Assembly (NCBI RefSeq): GCF_005503145.1
Contig: NZ_SCNV01000041.1
Coordinates: forward strand, 1-64,000
Source of the DNA: Burkholderia sp. 4M9327F10
GTDB lineage: Bacteria > Pseudomonadota > Gammaproteobacteria > Burkholderiales > Burkholderiaceae
Length of the DNA: 64,000 bases
Direction of reading: 5' to 3'
Shown: positions 1-7,300 of the stretch, one piece after another
Numbering within the stretch: position 1 is the first letter of the stretch
Layout: the number at the start of each line of letters is the position of its first letter
Position numbers and translations under genes: made by a program
Notes under the pieces: model-generated
The model's input: the letters and a program-made list of their open reading frames with translations, nothing else
Databases searched by the model: none
What the model was told of the DNA's origin: nothing

Positions 1-110
1 TGACCATAGCGAGTCGGTCCCACCCCTTCCCATCCCGAACAGGACCGTGAAACGACTCCACGCCGATGATAGTGCGGATTACCCGTGTGAAAGTAGGTAA
101 TCGTCAGGCT
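1..110 (+). rRNA. rrf: 5S ribosomal RNA, 3' part (5' end cut by window)
   Basis: The first 110 bases match the beta-proteobacterial 5S rRNA pattern: the conserved segment ending CCCATCCCGAACAGGACCGT, then CGCCGATGATAGTG, and a 3' end GTCAGGCT that would pair with a 5' end lying just outside the window (about 7 bases missing). It is the distal gene of an rRNA operon, and a strong hairpin terminator follows immediately. The 16S and 23S genes would lie upstream, outside the window. Confidence 0.95.
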
Positions 111-123
111 CCCCAGCAAGACC

Positions 124-153
124 AGAAACCCCACCCTAACCGGTGGGGTTTCT
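124..153 (+). terminator. Rho-independent terminator of the rRNA operon
   Basis: A perfect 12-bp stem (AGAAACCCCACC at 124-135 pairing with GGTGGGGTTTCT at 142-153) with a 6-nt loop lies 13 nt after the 5S 3' end. The descending arm ends in TTTCT, which gives a short U-rich tail. Confidence 0.9.
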
Positions 154-233
154 GCGTTTACGCGTCCGGAAAACACACCAGTACCAGCCATGCTATAAAT
201 CCCCCATTGACGTCGCATGCGTGTCTCCGACTA

Positions 234-1163
234 ATGGACTATTTCGCCGCCGTACGCGCTTTCCTCTGTGCTGCCGACTTGCAGAGCTTCAGCAAGACCG
301 CGCAGCAAATGGAGCTGAAGACCTCCACCGTCTCCCGCTACGTCACGGAGCTCGAGGGTGATCTGGGCATTGCTCTCTTCAATCGTTCCACGCGTGGTCT
401 TGTGCTCACCGAAGGCGGCCGCGTTTTTCGCGAGCATGCGCTGGTGGCGATGAACGCCATGGACGAAGCGCGCAGCGTGACGTCGTCACTGAATGCCTCG
501 CCTCAAGGCGTGCTGCGTGTCACCATGCCGACCTCGTTCGGCCGCAAGCATGTGGTGACGCATCTACCGGAGTTTCTGCAAAAGCACCCACGCATTGGCG
601 TGGACATGATTTTTTCGGACGAGGTGATCAACCTCATCGAGAGCGAAGTGGATCTCGCTATCCGGATCGGCGTGCTGCCCGATTCGCAACTCATGGCACG
701 GCGTCTTGCCGCACATAGGCGCATCGTCTGCGCGAGCCCTGCATACGTCGCCGCTCACGGTGCACCCGAGACGCCGGAGGAGCTGAGCCGTCACACGGCG
801 TTGCGTTTCTCGCGCGCCGTCGACGACAAATGGATCCTTAGCCGCCGAAAGGCCAAATCGAAAGCGAAGGACGTGACGGTTCAGCTCAGCGGCCAGGTGA
901 GGGCGAACGATACCGACGCCATCATCGATCTTGCCGTCGCCGGTTGCGGCATTGCGTTGCTGCCTGAATGGAGCATCGGCGCCGAGTTGCGTGCCGGCAC
1001 TCTAATGGCGCTGCTAGTCGACTGGGAAGCGCGGCCTACGCGCCTGGACCCGGCAATCTGGGCCGTTTATCCACCAAAGAAAGTGGTCTCATCCAAGGTG
1101 CGAGCCTTTGTCGACTTTTACGCCAAGATTTTCGGCAGTGACGATTATTGGGTCCATCCGTAA
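234..1163 (+). CDS. LysR family transcriptional regulator
   Basis: A 309-aa LysR-type regulator. The N-terminal winged helix (about residues 1-60) has the pattern MDYFAAVRAF...SFSKTAQQMELKTSTVSRYVTELEGDLGIALFNRSTRGLVLTEGG, followed by a type-2 periplasmic-binding-like effector domain to the C-terminus. The open frame runs back into the 5S gene, but those codons cover the rRNA terminator. The ATG at 234 starts exactly where LysR homology begins, so it is the start. The next gene on the same strand is a bicupin 177 bp downstream, which may be a target. The ligand is not predictable. Confidence 0.9.
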   Translation: MDYFAAVRAFLCAADLQSFSKTAQQMELKTSTVSRYVTELEGDLGIALFNRSTRGLVLTEGGRVFREHALVAMNAMDEARSVTSSLNASPQGVLRVTMPTSFGRKHVVTHLPEFLQKHPRIGVDMIFSDEVINLIESEVDLAIRIGVLPDSQLMARRLAAHRRIVCASPAYVAAHGAPETPEELSRHTALRFSRAVDDKWILSRRKAKSKAKDVTVQLSGQVRANDTDAIIDLAVAGCGIALLPEWSIGAELRAGTLMALLVDWEARPTRLDPAIWAVYPPKKVVSSKVRAFVDFYAKIFGSDDYWVHP

Positions 1164-1291
1164 CCGGCCGGACCGATCAGCCTCCGCTGCGGTAGGCCCC
1201 TTTCCGCAAAACTGATTCCCGAGGCGAGTCGTTCTCGCGGAAGCGGTCTCTTTTTATAGTGGGTTCCAGACGTTGGCGCGAGCTGACGAAC

Positions 1292-1309
1292 CCACCGCAC
1301 ATGCGGTGG
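1292..1309. promoter_or_regulatory. 18-bp palindrome upstream of bicupin gene
   Basis: CCACCGCA and TGCGGTGG form a perfect 8-bp inverted repeat with a 2-nt spacer, 30 bp before the bicupin start. It could be a regulator operator or a small mRNA hairpin in the leader. No poly-U follows, so a terminator is unlikely. Confidence 0.4.
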
Positions 1310-1339
1310 CTTCTGCTAAACCCTTTATAGGAGATCGAC

Positions 1340-2287
1340 ATGCTCGAGAGGACCGCACTCCCTACGCTGGAACGGGATGCTTCGGCGACAACCGAGGACG
1401 CACAGTACTTCGAATACACCTCATCGGCGAATCCGATCGGCGCGAAGCTGATCTCGCGCGTTCCGTACCATTCGTTTTCCGCTTCGCTGTACGACAGCGG
1501 TCCGACCCGCGTGATCCCGCTTGATCTTTCAGCCGAGCTCGGCTGCGAAGGTCCCGCAACCGGTCCGGGCCTGTCGGCCAACTTCGTACGCGTGCTGGCC
1601 GGCGAGAAGGCGACGCTCAAGCCGAACGCTACTTCGATGGTGTTCTACGCGGTGGACGGTTCCGGCATCGCGTCGCAAGGCAAGAGCGCGTTCCAGTTCA
1701 GCAAGGGCGACTTCTTTACGTTCCCCGGCGGCGAATCGATGACACTGACGGCCGAATCGACGGCTCGCCTGTACTACGTCAACGACGCGCCGCTGCTCGC
1801 CTACATGGGCGCTAGCGTGCAGAAACCGCGCTTCAAACCGACGCATTACCCGGCATCGCGCGCGCAAGAGGAATTGAAAAAGGTATCAAGCGCGACCGGT
1901 GCGGGCCAACGCAACCGCGTGAGCATTCTGCTGGGCAACTCGAATTTCCCGCAGACGCGTACCGTAACGCACGTGCTTTGGGCGATGTTCGGTGTTGTCG
2001 CAGCGAAGACGATGCAAAAGCCGCATCGCCATCAGTCGATCGCGCTGGACTTCATCTCGGACTGCAAGCCCGGCTGCTACACACTGGTCGGCACCGAACT
2101 GGACGAGAACGGCAACATTCTCAATCCGCAACGTGTGGACTGGGAGCCGGGCATGGTCTTCGTGACGCCTCCGGGCTACTGGCATGCCCATTTCAACGAA
2201 TCGGACCAGAACGGCTACGTGATTCCGATTCAGGATGCCGGCCTGCAGACTTACTTGCGAGCGCTCGACATCCGCTTCGCGCATTGA
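1340..2287 (+). CDS. Bicupin domain protein (gentisate-dioxygenase-like fold)
   Basis: A 315-aa protein with two cupin-like halves. The N-terminal half (about residues 70-155) has the cupin pattern GDFFTFPGGE but lacks clear metal-binding histidines. The C-terminal half has a PHRHQS pair and a later WHAH segment (TPPGYWHAHF), the usual places for cupin metal ligands. The layout resembles the gentisate 1,2-dioxygenase branch of bicupins, but I cannot assign a substrate. An AGGAG ribosome-binding site at 1329-1333, 6 nt before ATG, supports the start. The upstream LysR gene on the same strand may control it. Confidence 0.75.
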   Translation: MLERTALPTLERDASATTEDAQYFEYTSSANPIGAKLISRVPYHSFSASLYDSGPTRVIPLDLSAELGCEGPATGPGLSANFVRVLAGEKATLKPNATSMVFYAVDGSGIASQGKSAFQFSKGDFFTFPGGESMTLTAESTARLYYVNDAPLLAYMGASVQKPRFKPTHYPASRAQEELKKVSSATGAGQRNRVSILLGNSNFPQTRTVTHVLWAMFGVVAAKTMQKPHRHQSIALDFISDCKPGCYTLVGTELDENGNILNPQRVDWEPGMVFVTPPGYWHAHFNESDQNGYVIPIQDAGLQTYLRALDIRFAH

Positions 2288-2302
2288 CTGGAGTGGTCTG
2301 TA

Positions 2303-2548
2303 TCAGGCCGCAACGTGGCCTTGGTCACAGAATTCGTCAATCACCACTGCGGCCCGATGCTCGAGCGTGCTGATGGCCATCAGCGGGTCGATCTTGACCC
2401 GCGGGATGGTCAGTTCCGGGCCAACGGGGGCCCCTTTCTGGCTATCGCCATCGATACGTTCAATCAGGGCCCGGCACACCCACTGCACGCCAAGCTCATC
2501 CGGCACCACATCAACATTTACTCGAAAGCCACGATGTTCCAACGCCAC
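2303..2548 (-). CDS. Small acidic hypothetical protein
   Basis: An 81-aa ORF read from a GTG start at 2548, chosen because GGAGG (complement of 2554-2558) sits 5 nt upstream. The protein begins with a segment VALEHRGFRV and contains PRVKIDPLMAISTLEHRA. Third codon positions are mostly G/C as in neighbouring genes, and the composition looks like a folded protein. The family is not recognised. The gene stands alone, convergent with the bicupin gene, with 15 bp between the two stop codons. A longer start at 2608 is possible but has no ribosome-binding site. Confidence 0.5.
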   Translation of the reverse strand: MALEHRGFRVNVDVVPDELGVQWVCRALIERIDGDSQKGAPVGPELTIPRVKIDPLMAISTLEHRAAVVIDEFCDQGHVAA

Positions 2549-2625
2549 AACAACCTCCAGACTTACAACAATATTCAGATCACTCGGCGAACAAGACCGC
2601 AAGAGCACGGAATGCTAGCACGGGT

Positions 2626-2655
2626 CGGACAATCTCTTCCGCGAACCGGACAATC
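2626..2655. repeat. 9-bp direct repeat, 21-bp period
   Basis: CGGACAATC occurs at 2626-2634 and again at 2647-2655, start to start 21 bp, which is two helical turns. It lies about 80-105 bp upstream of the small gene that starts at 2548 on the minus strand. The spacing suits a pair of regulator half-sites, but no regulator is identified. Confidence 0.35.
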
Positions 2656-2718
2656 GGGCTTGACCTGAAACCGTGACGAGGAATCCTCAAGGCGTGCACC
2701 TCAGGAGCTTCCACTACT

Positions 2719-4002
2719 TCACTTCACCCCACCCCCCACCGCCAACCCCTCCCGCGCCGGCAACCGGTACAACCACAGCGCGATCCCAATCGCGACCAGC
2801 AACAGCGCGCAAGCCATCGCAACCACGCCGTGCCAGCCGCGCACATTCCAGAACACTCCGCCGAGCGAACCGACCACGCTCGACCCCAGGTAGTAGGCAA
2901 ACAGATACAGCGACGACGCCTGCGCCTTGCTGACCTGGGCCCGTGCGCCGACCCAGGCGCTGGCAACCGAATGCGTGCCAAAGAAGCCGATCGTCAACAC
3001 TGCGACCCCAAACACGATGACCCATATCTGGTTCGACAGCGTGATAGCCGTTCCAACCAGCATCAGGATCAATGAGGCCGGCAGCACGACCCGGCGCCCG
3101 AGCTTTCCGGAGAGACTGCCTGCCCACGCGGAACTGACGATACCGAACAGATACACCGCGAAAATAAGGCCAATTTTGGTCTGGCTCAGCGAGAAGGGCG
3201 CCGCAACCAGCCGGTAGCCGACATAGTTGTACACGGTGACAAAGCTGCCCATCAGCAGGAAACCTTCGACGAACAGCAAGGGCAGAATGCTGTCGCGCAA
3301 GTGAGTGCCGAAGGCGCGCACCAAAGGCGCCACGCGCAGCTCGCGCTTCACGAAGTGACGCGACGGCGGCAAGCACCGCCACAGGATCGCCGCACTCAGT
3401 ATGCCGAGCAGGCCGATCACCAGCACCGCCGAGCGCCATCCCCAGACATCGGTAATCACGCCGGTCAAAAGACGTCCCGCCATTCCGCCCAGACCGGTTC
3501 CTCCGACATACAGTCCCATCGCGTGACCGAGCGAGCGTGGATGCATTTCCTCGCCGACGTATGCCATCGCCACCGCCGGCAGACCGCTGAGCGCGATCCC
3601 CATCAGCGCGCGCATGACAAGCAGGGTCGGCCAGTGCGGAACCGTGGCGCAAATAACGGTCAACACCGCCGAGAGCAACAGCGAAGCCACCATGATCGGC
3701 TTGCGTCCCCAAGCCTCCGATAGCCCGCCCGCGACAAGCATCGTCACTGCCAGCAGCCCCGTGGTCAGCGAGAGGGCAAGGCTTGCTCCCGCGGCGCTGA
3801 CGCCGAAATCCGCCGAAAAGAGCGGCATTAGCGGCTGCACGCAGTAGAGCAGCGCAAAAGTCGCAAACCCGGCGGCGAACAGCGCGAAGTTGGTTTGCCA
3901 GAACGCCGGCGTGCCGTGCTCGATTTTTCCTGTCCGTTCGCGAGGCGCCTCGCCAGCGGTCGAGATGACGGCCGTCAACAGGTTGACGTCGTGCTTGCCC
4001 AT
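2719..4002 (-). CDS. MFS transporter, YnfM-like
   Basis: A 427-aa major facilitator superfamily permease with about 12 hydrophobic helices. The loop-2/3 signature appears as GGLSEAWGRKPIM, and the second half has GSLSGKLGRRVVL. Length and motifs match the DHA1/YnfM group of inner-membrane efflux transporters. The start at 4002 (MGKHDV) has GGAG about 10 nt upstream; an in-frame start at 4041 is less likely. It is divergent from a LysR gene 95 bp away, the same arrangement as E. coli ynfL-ynfM, so that LysR probably controls it. The substrate is unknown. Confidence 0.85.
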   Translation of the reverse strand: MGKHDVNLLTAVISTAGEAPRERTGKIEHGTPAFWQTNFALFAAGFATFALLYCVQPLMPLFSADFGVSAAGASLALSLTTGLLAVTMLVAGGLSEAWGRKPIMVASLLLSAVLTVICATVPHWPTLLVMRALMGIALSGLPAVAMAYVGEEMHPRSLGHAMGLYVGGTGLGGMAGRLLTGVITDVWGWRSAVLVIGLLGILSAAILWRCLPPSRHFVKRELRVAPLVRAFGTHLRDSILPLLFVEGFLLMGSFVTVYNYVGYRLVAAPFSLSQTKIGLIFAVYLFGIVSSAWAGSLSGKLGRRVVLPASLILMLVGTAITLSNQIWVIVFGVAVLTIGFFGTHSVASAWVGARAQVSKAQASSLYLFAYYLGSSVVGSLGGVFWNVRGWHGVVAMACALLLVAIGIALWLYRLPAREGLAVGGGVK

Positions 4003-4087
4003 GTTTCGGTTACTCCATATGCAGTTCCAATCGTGGCCCAATCATGAGGTCGGATCATGCGGGTGTCCAATATCGATTTGGCTGCAA

Positions 4088-4108
4088 ATGATACATAATG
4101 GATATCAT
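4088..4108. promoter_or_regulatory. LysR-type operator (T-N11-A dyad) over the LysR start
   Basis: ATGATA (4088-4093) and TATCAT (4103-4108) form a perfect 6-bp inverted repeat with 9 nt between. The core has the T-N11-A form (T4092, A4104) typical of LysR sites. It overlaps the possible start codons of the LysR gene and lies 86 bp from the divergent MFS start, so autoregulation and control of the transporter are plausible. Confidence 0.5.
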
Positions 4109-5021
4109 GGACCTTCGCCGAATTCGCTATTTCATTGTCCTGTCCGAAGAGCTGCATTTCGGGCGGGCCGCGCAACGCCTGAATATCGCGCAGCCGCCGC
4201 TCAGCCAGCAGATCCGGGTGCTCGAAGACGAGCTGGGTGCGCGCCTGTTCGAGCGGACCAACCGGCGCGTGGAATTGACGGCCGCAGGCAAGGCGCTGCT
4301 GCCCGAAGCGCGTACTCTGCTGGCGCAGGCGGAGCGCACGGGCGAGGTGGCGCGGCGGGCCCAGCGCGGCGAACTCGGTGAGTTGCGGGTGGGTTTTACC
4401 GGCTCGTCCGCCTTTAGTTCGGTCATCCCGAAGCTGATTTTCGAATTCCGGCGCCGCTTGCCGGAAGTACATTTGAGGCTTGAGGAACTGACCACGCAGC
4501 AACAGTTGACGGCGATGCTGGAGCGGCGGATGGAAGTCGCTTTCGTGCGCGACACGGCGCGGCCGGATTTACCGCCGACTTTGCAGGTCATCCGCCTTTT
4601 CGAGGACGCGCTCGTGGCCGTTCTGCCTGCGCGTCACCCGCTGGCTTTGCAGGGAGGCGCGCTCGCGGTGGGCGCGTTGAAGGACGAAGGGTTCGTGATG
4701 TACCCGCGCGAGAGCGGCACCGGTGTGTACGACCAGATCGTCGCGCTGTGTCAGCAGGCAGGCTTTACGCCGCAGCTTGCTCAGGAGGCGCGGGAATCGC
4801 CGACCATCATCGGCCTGGTGGCGGCCGGACTCGGGGTCGCGCTTGTGCCGACCTCGTTGCGCAGCATCAAGGTGGACGGCGTGGCATACCGGCCGCTGCG
4901 CGGCAAGGGCGCACGCTCCGCCATGTGGATGGTGTTGCGCGCCGGCGAGTTGTCACCGCAGGAGGCGCTGTTCGTTACGCTTGCGAAGGAGATTGGGGCG
5001 GGGGCGTCGGAAGAGACCTGA
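4098..5021 (+). CDS. LysR family regulator divergent from MFS transporter (YnfL-like)
   Basis: A 307-aa LysR regulator. The winged helix at residues 4-64 reads LRRIRYFIVLSEELHFGRAAQRLNIAQPPLSQQIRVLEDELGARLFER, and a substrate-binding domain follows. Starts at 4098 and 4107 (MDLRRIRYF) are both possible and neither has a good ribosome-binding site; a dyad covers this zone. It faces a YnfM-like efflux permease, which is the likely target. It ends 10 bp before the convergent GH6 gene. The sequence does not define the inducer. Confidence 0.88.
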   Translation: MDIMDLRRIRYFIVLSEELHFGRAAQRLNIAQPPLSQQIRVLEDELGARLFERTNRRVELTAAGKALLPEARTLLAQAERTGEVARRAQRGELGELRVGFTGSSAFSSVIPKLIFEFRRRLPEVHLRLEELTTQQQLTAMLERRMEVAFVRDTARPDLPPTLQVIRLFEDALVAVLPARHPLALQGGALAVGALKDEGFVMYPRESGTGVYDQIVALCQQAGFTPQLAQEARESPTIIGLVAAGLGVALVPTSLRSIKVDGVAYRPLRGKGARSAMWMVLRAGELSPQEALFVTLAKEIGAGASEET

Positions 5022-5031
5022 GGCCCCCGCT

Positions 5032-5970
5032 TCACTCCCCGTCAATCAGGTGCGCAGCCAGATCCGGACTAAACACCCCCGCTTTCACGGTCGGCGCGAT
5101 ACCGCACGGCCCATCGGAATTGCCCGGATTCTTGATCCATGCGAGCCAGATCTGCCCGGACGGCTCTCCAGTCGGCTCGCCCAGTCTGGCGCTCGCGGGG
5201 TTGCACCATTGACCTTCCGAACCATTGCCGTTGCGGCTGGTATCCACCACAACCGATTTCGTAAAACCGTAGCGGTTCGACAGCAGTTCGTTGACGGCGT
5301 TTGCATACGCCAGCGATTCTTGCGTCGTGTAGAAATTCGATACGTTCAAGGCGAATCCCTTCACCTCGTCGATGCCGGCGTCGTGAAGACGGCCCGCCAT
5401 GACGTCGGCGGCGATCCAGTGAGCGTTGCCGGCGTCGAGATAAACGTCGGCCTCGGGCGCGTTGAGGCGCAAGCGCGAAACCGCATAGCGCAGCAGATCC
5501 AGCCGGGCTTGCTGAGCCTCGGCCGTCTTGAAGCAGTCGAGTTGGGCGAGCGAGTCGGGCTCGACCACCACCATTGCCTTGCTCTTGCCGATGCCTTGCG
5601 AGAACGCATCGATCCATGCGCGATACGCGTCAGCATCGGCCGACCCGCCCGCCGACGCTCCACCGCAGTCGCGGCCGGGAATGTTGTAGGCGACCAGCAT
5701 TGGCGTCTGGTGTGCGGCGTTGGCGGCGTCGACATATTGGCGCACGGCCGCCTGCACGTCGCGGTTCCAGCTACCGAACCATTGGGCGGTCGGCACGTGG
5801 ACGATAGCGGCGGCGAGCTTTGCCGCGCGTGGATCGTCCGCGTGCGCGCGTACCCAGACGGCGGCCTCGGAGTTGGGATCGGTGTAGAACGAATCGGCGG
5901 CGCACGCCTGCCCGATGGCAAAAAGCGCGGTCAACACGATGCTGACAATTTGCAGGAGGCGCTTCATCAT
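5032..5970 (-). CDS. Exported glycoside hydrolase family 6 (endoglucanase/cellobiohydrolase-like)
   Basis: A 312-aa protein with a Sec signal peptide (hydrophobic segment about residues 5-21, likely cleavage after ACA at 22-24). GH6 signatures are present: YNIPGRDCGG (Asp101) and VVVEPDSLAQL (Asp139), the latter matching the general acid in the EPDSL motif, plus a later DAGNAHW. The family hydrolyses beta-1,4-glucan with inversion. It is a bare catalytic domain with no carbohydrate-binding module. There are no cellulose synthase or other cellulase genes nearby. It probably starts at Met1 or Met2, 13 bp after the upstream cyclotransferase-like gene, so the two may be cotranscribed. Confidence 0.88.
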   Translation of the reverse strand: MMKRLLQIVSIVLTALFAIGQACAADSFYTDPNSEAAVWVRAHADDPRAAKLAAAIVHVPTAQWFGSWNRDVQAAVRQYVDAANAAHQTPMLVAYNIPGRDCGGASAGGSADADAYRAWIDAFSQGIGKSKAMVVVEPDSLAQLDCFKTAEAQQARLDLLRYAVSRLRLNAPEADVYLDAGNAHWIAADVMAGRLHDAGIDEVKGFALNVSNFYTTQESLAYANAVNELLSNRYGFTKSVVVDTSRNGNGSEGQWCNPASARLGEPTGEPSGQIWLAWIKNPGNSDGPCGIAPTVKAGVFSPDLAAHLIDGE

Positions 5971-5983
5971 CCGGCCTCGGCGC

Positions 5984-6337
5984 TCAAACGCTCACGTACA
6001 CCCAGGCCTCGGCACCGGATTTCAGCGTCACGCTCACGCGTTTATAGTCGGCCACCTCATAGCGGTCCGCCGCTTCGAGTTCTGCCTGGGTGATTTCAAA
6101 CACCATGCCGGCAATTTCCTCACTCGGATTGGCGCCGGGCTTGATGATCGGGTGGTGTGTTTTGCCGCTGGTCGCGAGCACTTGCGGGTCGACGATTTCC
6201 ACCCAGGTCTGTTCGTAGCCGAGCATCGCGTCGGGACGCCCCTTCAACTCGCGGCCGAAGTTAGCCAGTTGCACGGCTTTGTCCTGCAGCGTCCCGTAAG
6301 AGAAGAGCAGGATGGGCGATTGAGCGGGTGTCGTCAT
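5984..6337 (-). CDS. Gamma-glutamylcyclotransferase-like (AIG2/GGCT fold) protein
   Basis: A 117-aa protein with the GGCT/AIG2 pattern: LLFSYGTLQ near the N-terminus (residues 10-18) and GMVFEITQAELEAADRYE, where the Glu of the LD-YE region is the usual catalytic position. The family releases 5-oxoproline from gamma-glutamyl compounds, although many members have unknown substrates. It lies immediately upstream of the GH6 gene on the same strand, with no obvious functional link. Confidence 0.85.
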   Translation of the reverse strand: MTTPAQSPILLFSYGTLQDKAVQLANFGRELKGRPDAMLGYEQTWVEIVDPQVLATSGKTHHPIIKPGANPSEEIAGMVFEITQAELEAADRYEVADYKRVSVTLKSGAEAWVYVSV

Positions 6338-6476
6338 GAAGTCCTCAAGTGTGTGCCGCCTGGCTGAGCAAGCGGAGTGTCATTTGCCTGAGGATATAAC
6401 GTAATTTGCCTGGCCTGTGCGGTAAAAAGCACTGCGCACGCCGGTCATGCGTGCGCAGCGCCCGCCGTGCGCCTTT

Positions 6477-7229
6477 CTACGACGATGCGACCTTCAACAA
6501 CACCGGGTCGTTACGATAGAGATCCGGAAACATCCGTTTCAGGTTAGCGACCTTGGGCAAGTCGTTGATCGCGATATACGGATAGCCCGGGTGCAGCACA
6601 AGGTAATTCTGGTGATAGTTTTCCGCCTGATAAAAGCCCTTGAAATCCTCCACTCGCGTGACCACCGGCGCTGAAAACACATGGGCCTTGTCGAGTTGCG
6701 CGATATACGCCTGCGCGACGGTACGCTGCTGCGGATTGACCGGGAACACCGCCGAGCGATATTGCGTGCCGTGGTCCGGGCCCTGGTAGTTCAGCTCGGT
6801 CGGATTGTGGGCGACCGAGAAGAAAATCTGCAGCAGCCGTCCATAGGTGATCTGCGTCGGGTCGTAGGTAATCTGCACCGATTCGGCGTGACCCGTGTCA
6901 CCGTCGCTGACTGTTTCGTATTGCGCCGTGCTGGCCGCGCCGCCCGTGTAGCCGGCGGCGACCTGCTTCACGCCGCGCACGTGCTCGAATACACCCTGCA
7001 CACCCCAGAAACAGCCGCCGGCGAATACGGCGGTTTCGCTATGCGTTGCAGCAGTGACCTGTTCGTCCTGCGCGGGCGGAGGGATTTGCGTGGCCTCCTC
7101 GGCCGAGTTCGCGACGCGCTGCACGGCGACTACACCCAGGGCGAGCGCCACGACGCCAGCCAGTTTGGCGAAGGAGGAACGCTTGCGCGAAGAAGCCGCG
7201 TTGCTGGAGATGTTGCTCACGATTGTCAC
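6477..7229 (-). CDS. msrA: Exported one-cysteine peptide methionine sulfoxide reductase A
   Basis: A 250-aa MsrA that reduces the S-epimer of methionine sulfoxide. An N-terminal basic-hydrophobic segment (about residues 15-42) predicts export or membrane anchoring to the periplasm. The catalytic motif GGCFWG is followed by GYTGG, GHAE and the DHGTQYRS region. The catalytic Cys is the only cysteine in the protein, so there is no resolving Cys. Its partners are the dipZ gene 71 bp upstream and msrB before that; DipZ's thioredoxin domain is the likely reductant. Length exceeds cytosolic MsrA (about 210) because of the leader. Confidence 0.92.
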   Translation of the reverse strand: MTIVSNISSNAASSRKRSSFAKLAGVVALALGVVAVQRVANSAEEATQIPPPAQDEQVTAATHSETAVFAGGCFWGVQGVFEHVRGVKQVAAGYTGGAASTAQYETVSDGDTGHAESVQITYDPTQITYGRLLQIFFSVAHNPTELNYQGPDHGTQYRSAVFPVNPQQRTVAQAYIAQLDKAHVFSAPVVTRVEDFKGFYQAENYHQNYLVLHPGYPYIAINDLPKVANLKRMFPDLYRNDPVLLKVASS

Positions 7230-7300
7230 TCCTTAGATGATGACTGTGATGACGTCCATCGGATAGTTCAAATTCAGATACAGCGCCGCTCCACGCGGCA

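Noticed and set aside
66-233. N-terminal extension of the first LysR gene into the 5S rRNA
   Set aside because: These codons cover the 5S 3' end and its terminator; LysR homology starts at the ATG at 234.
4723-6093. 456-codon plus-strand frame across the LysR end and the GH6 gene
   Set aside because: It overlaps two well-supported genes out of frame and has no domain.
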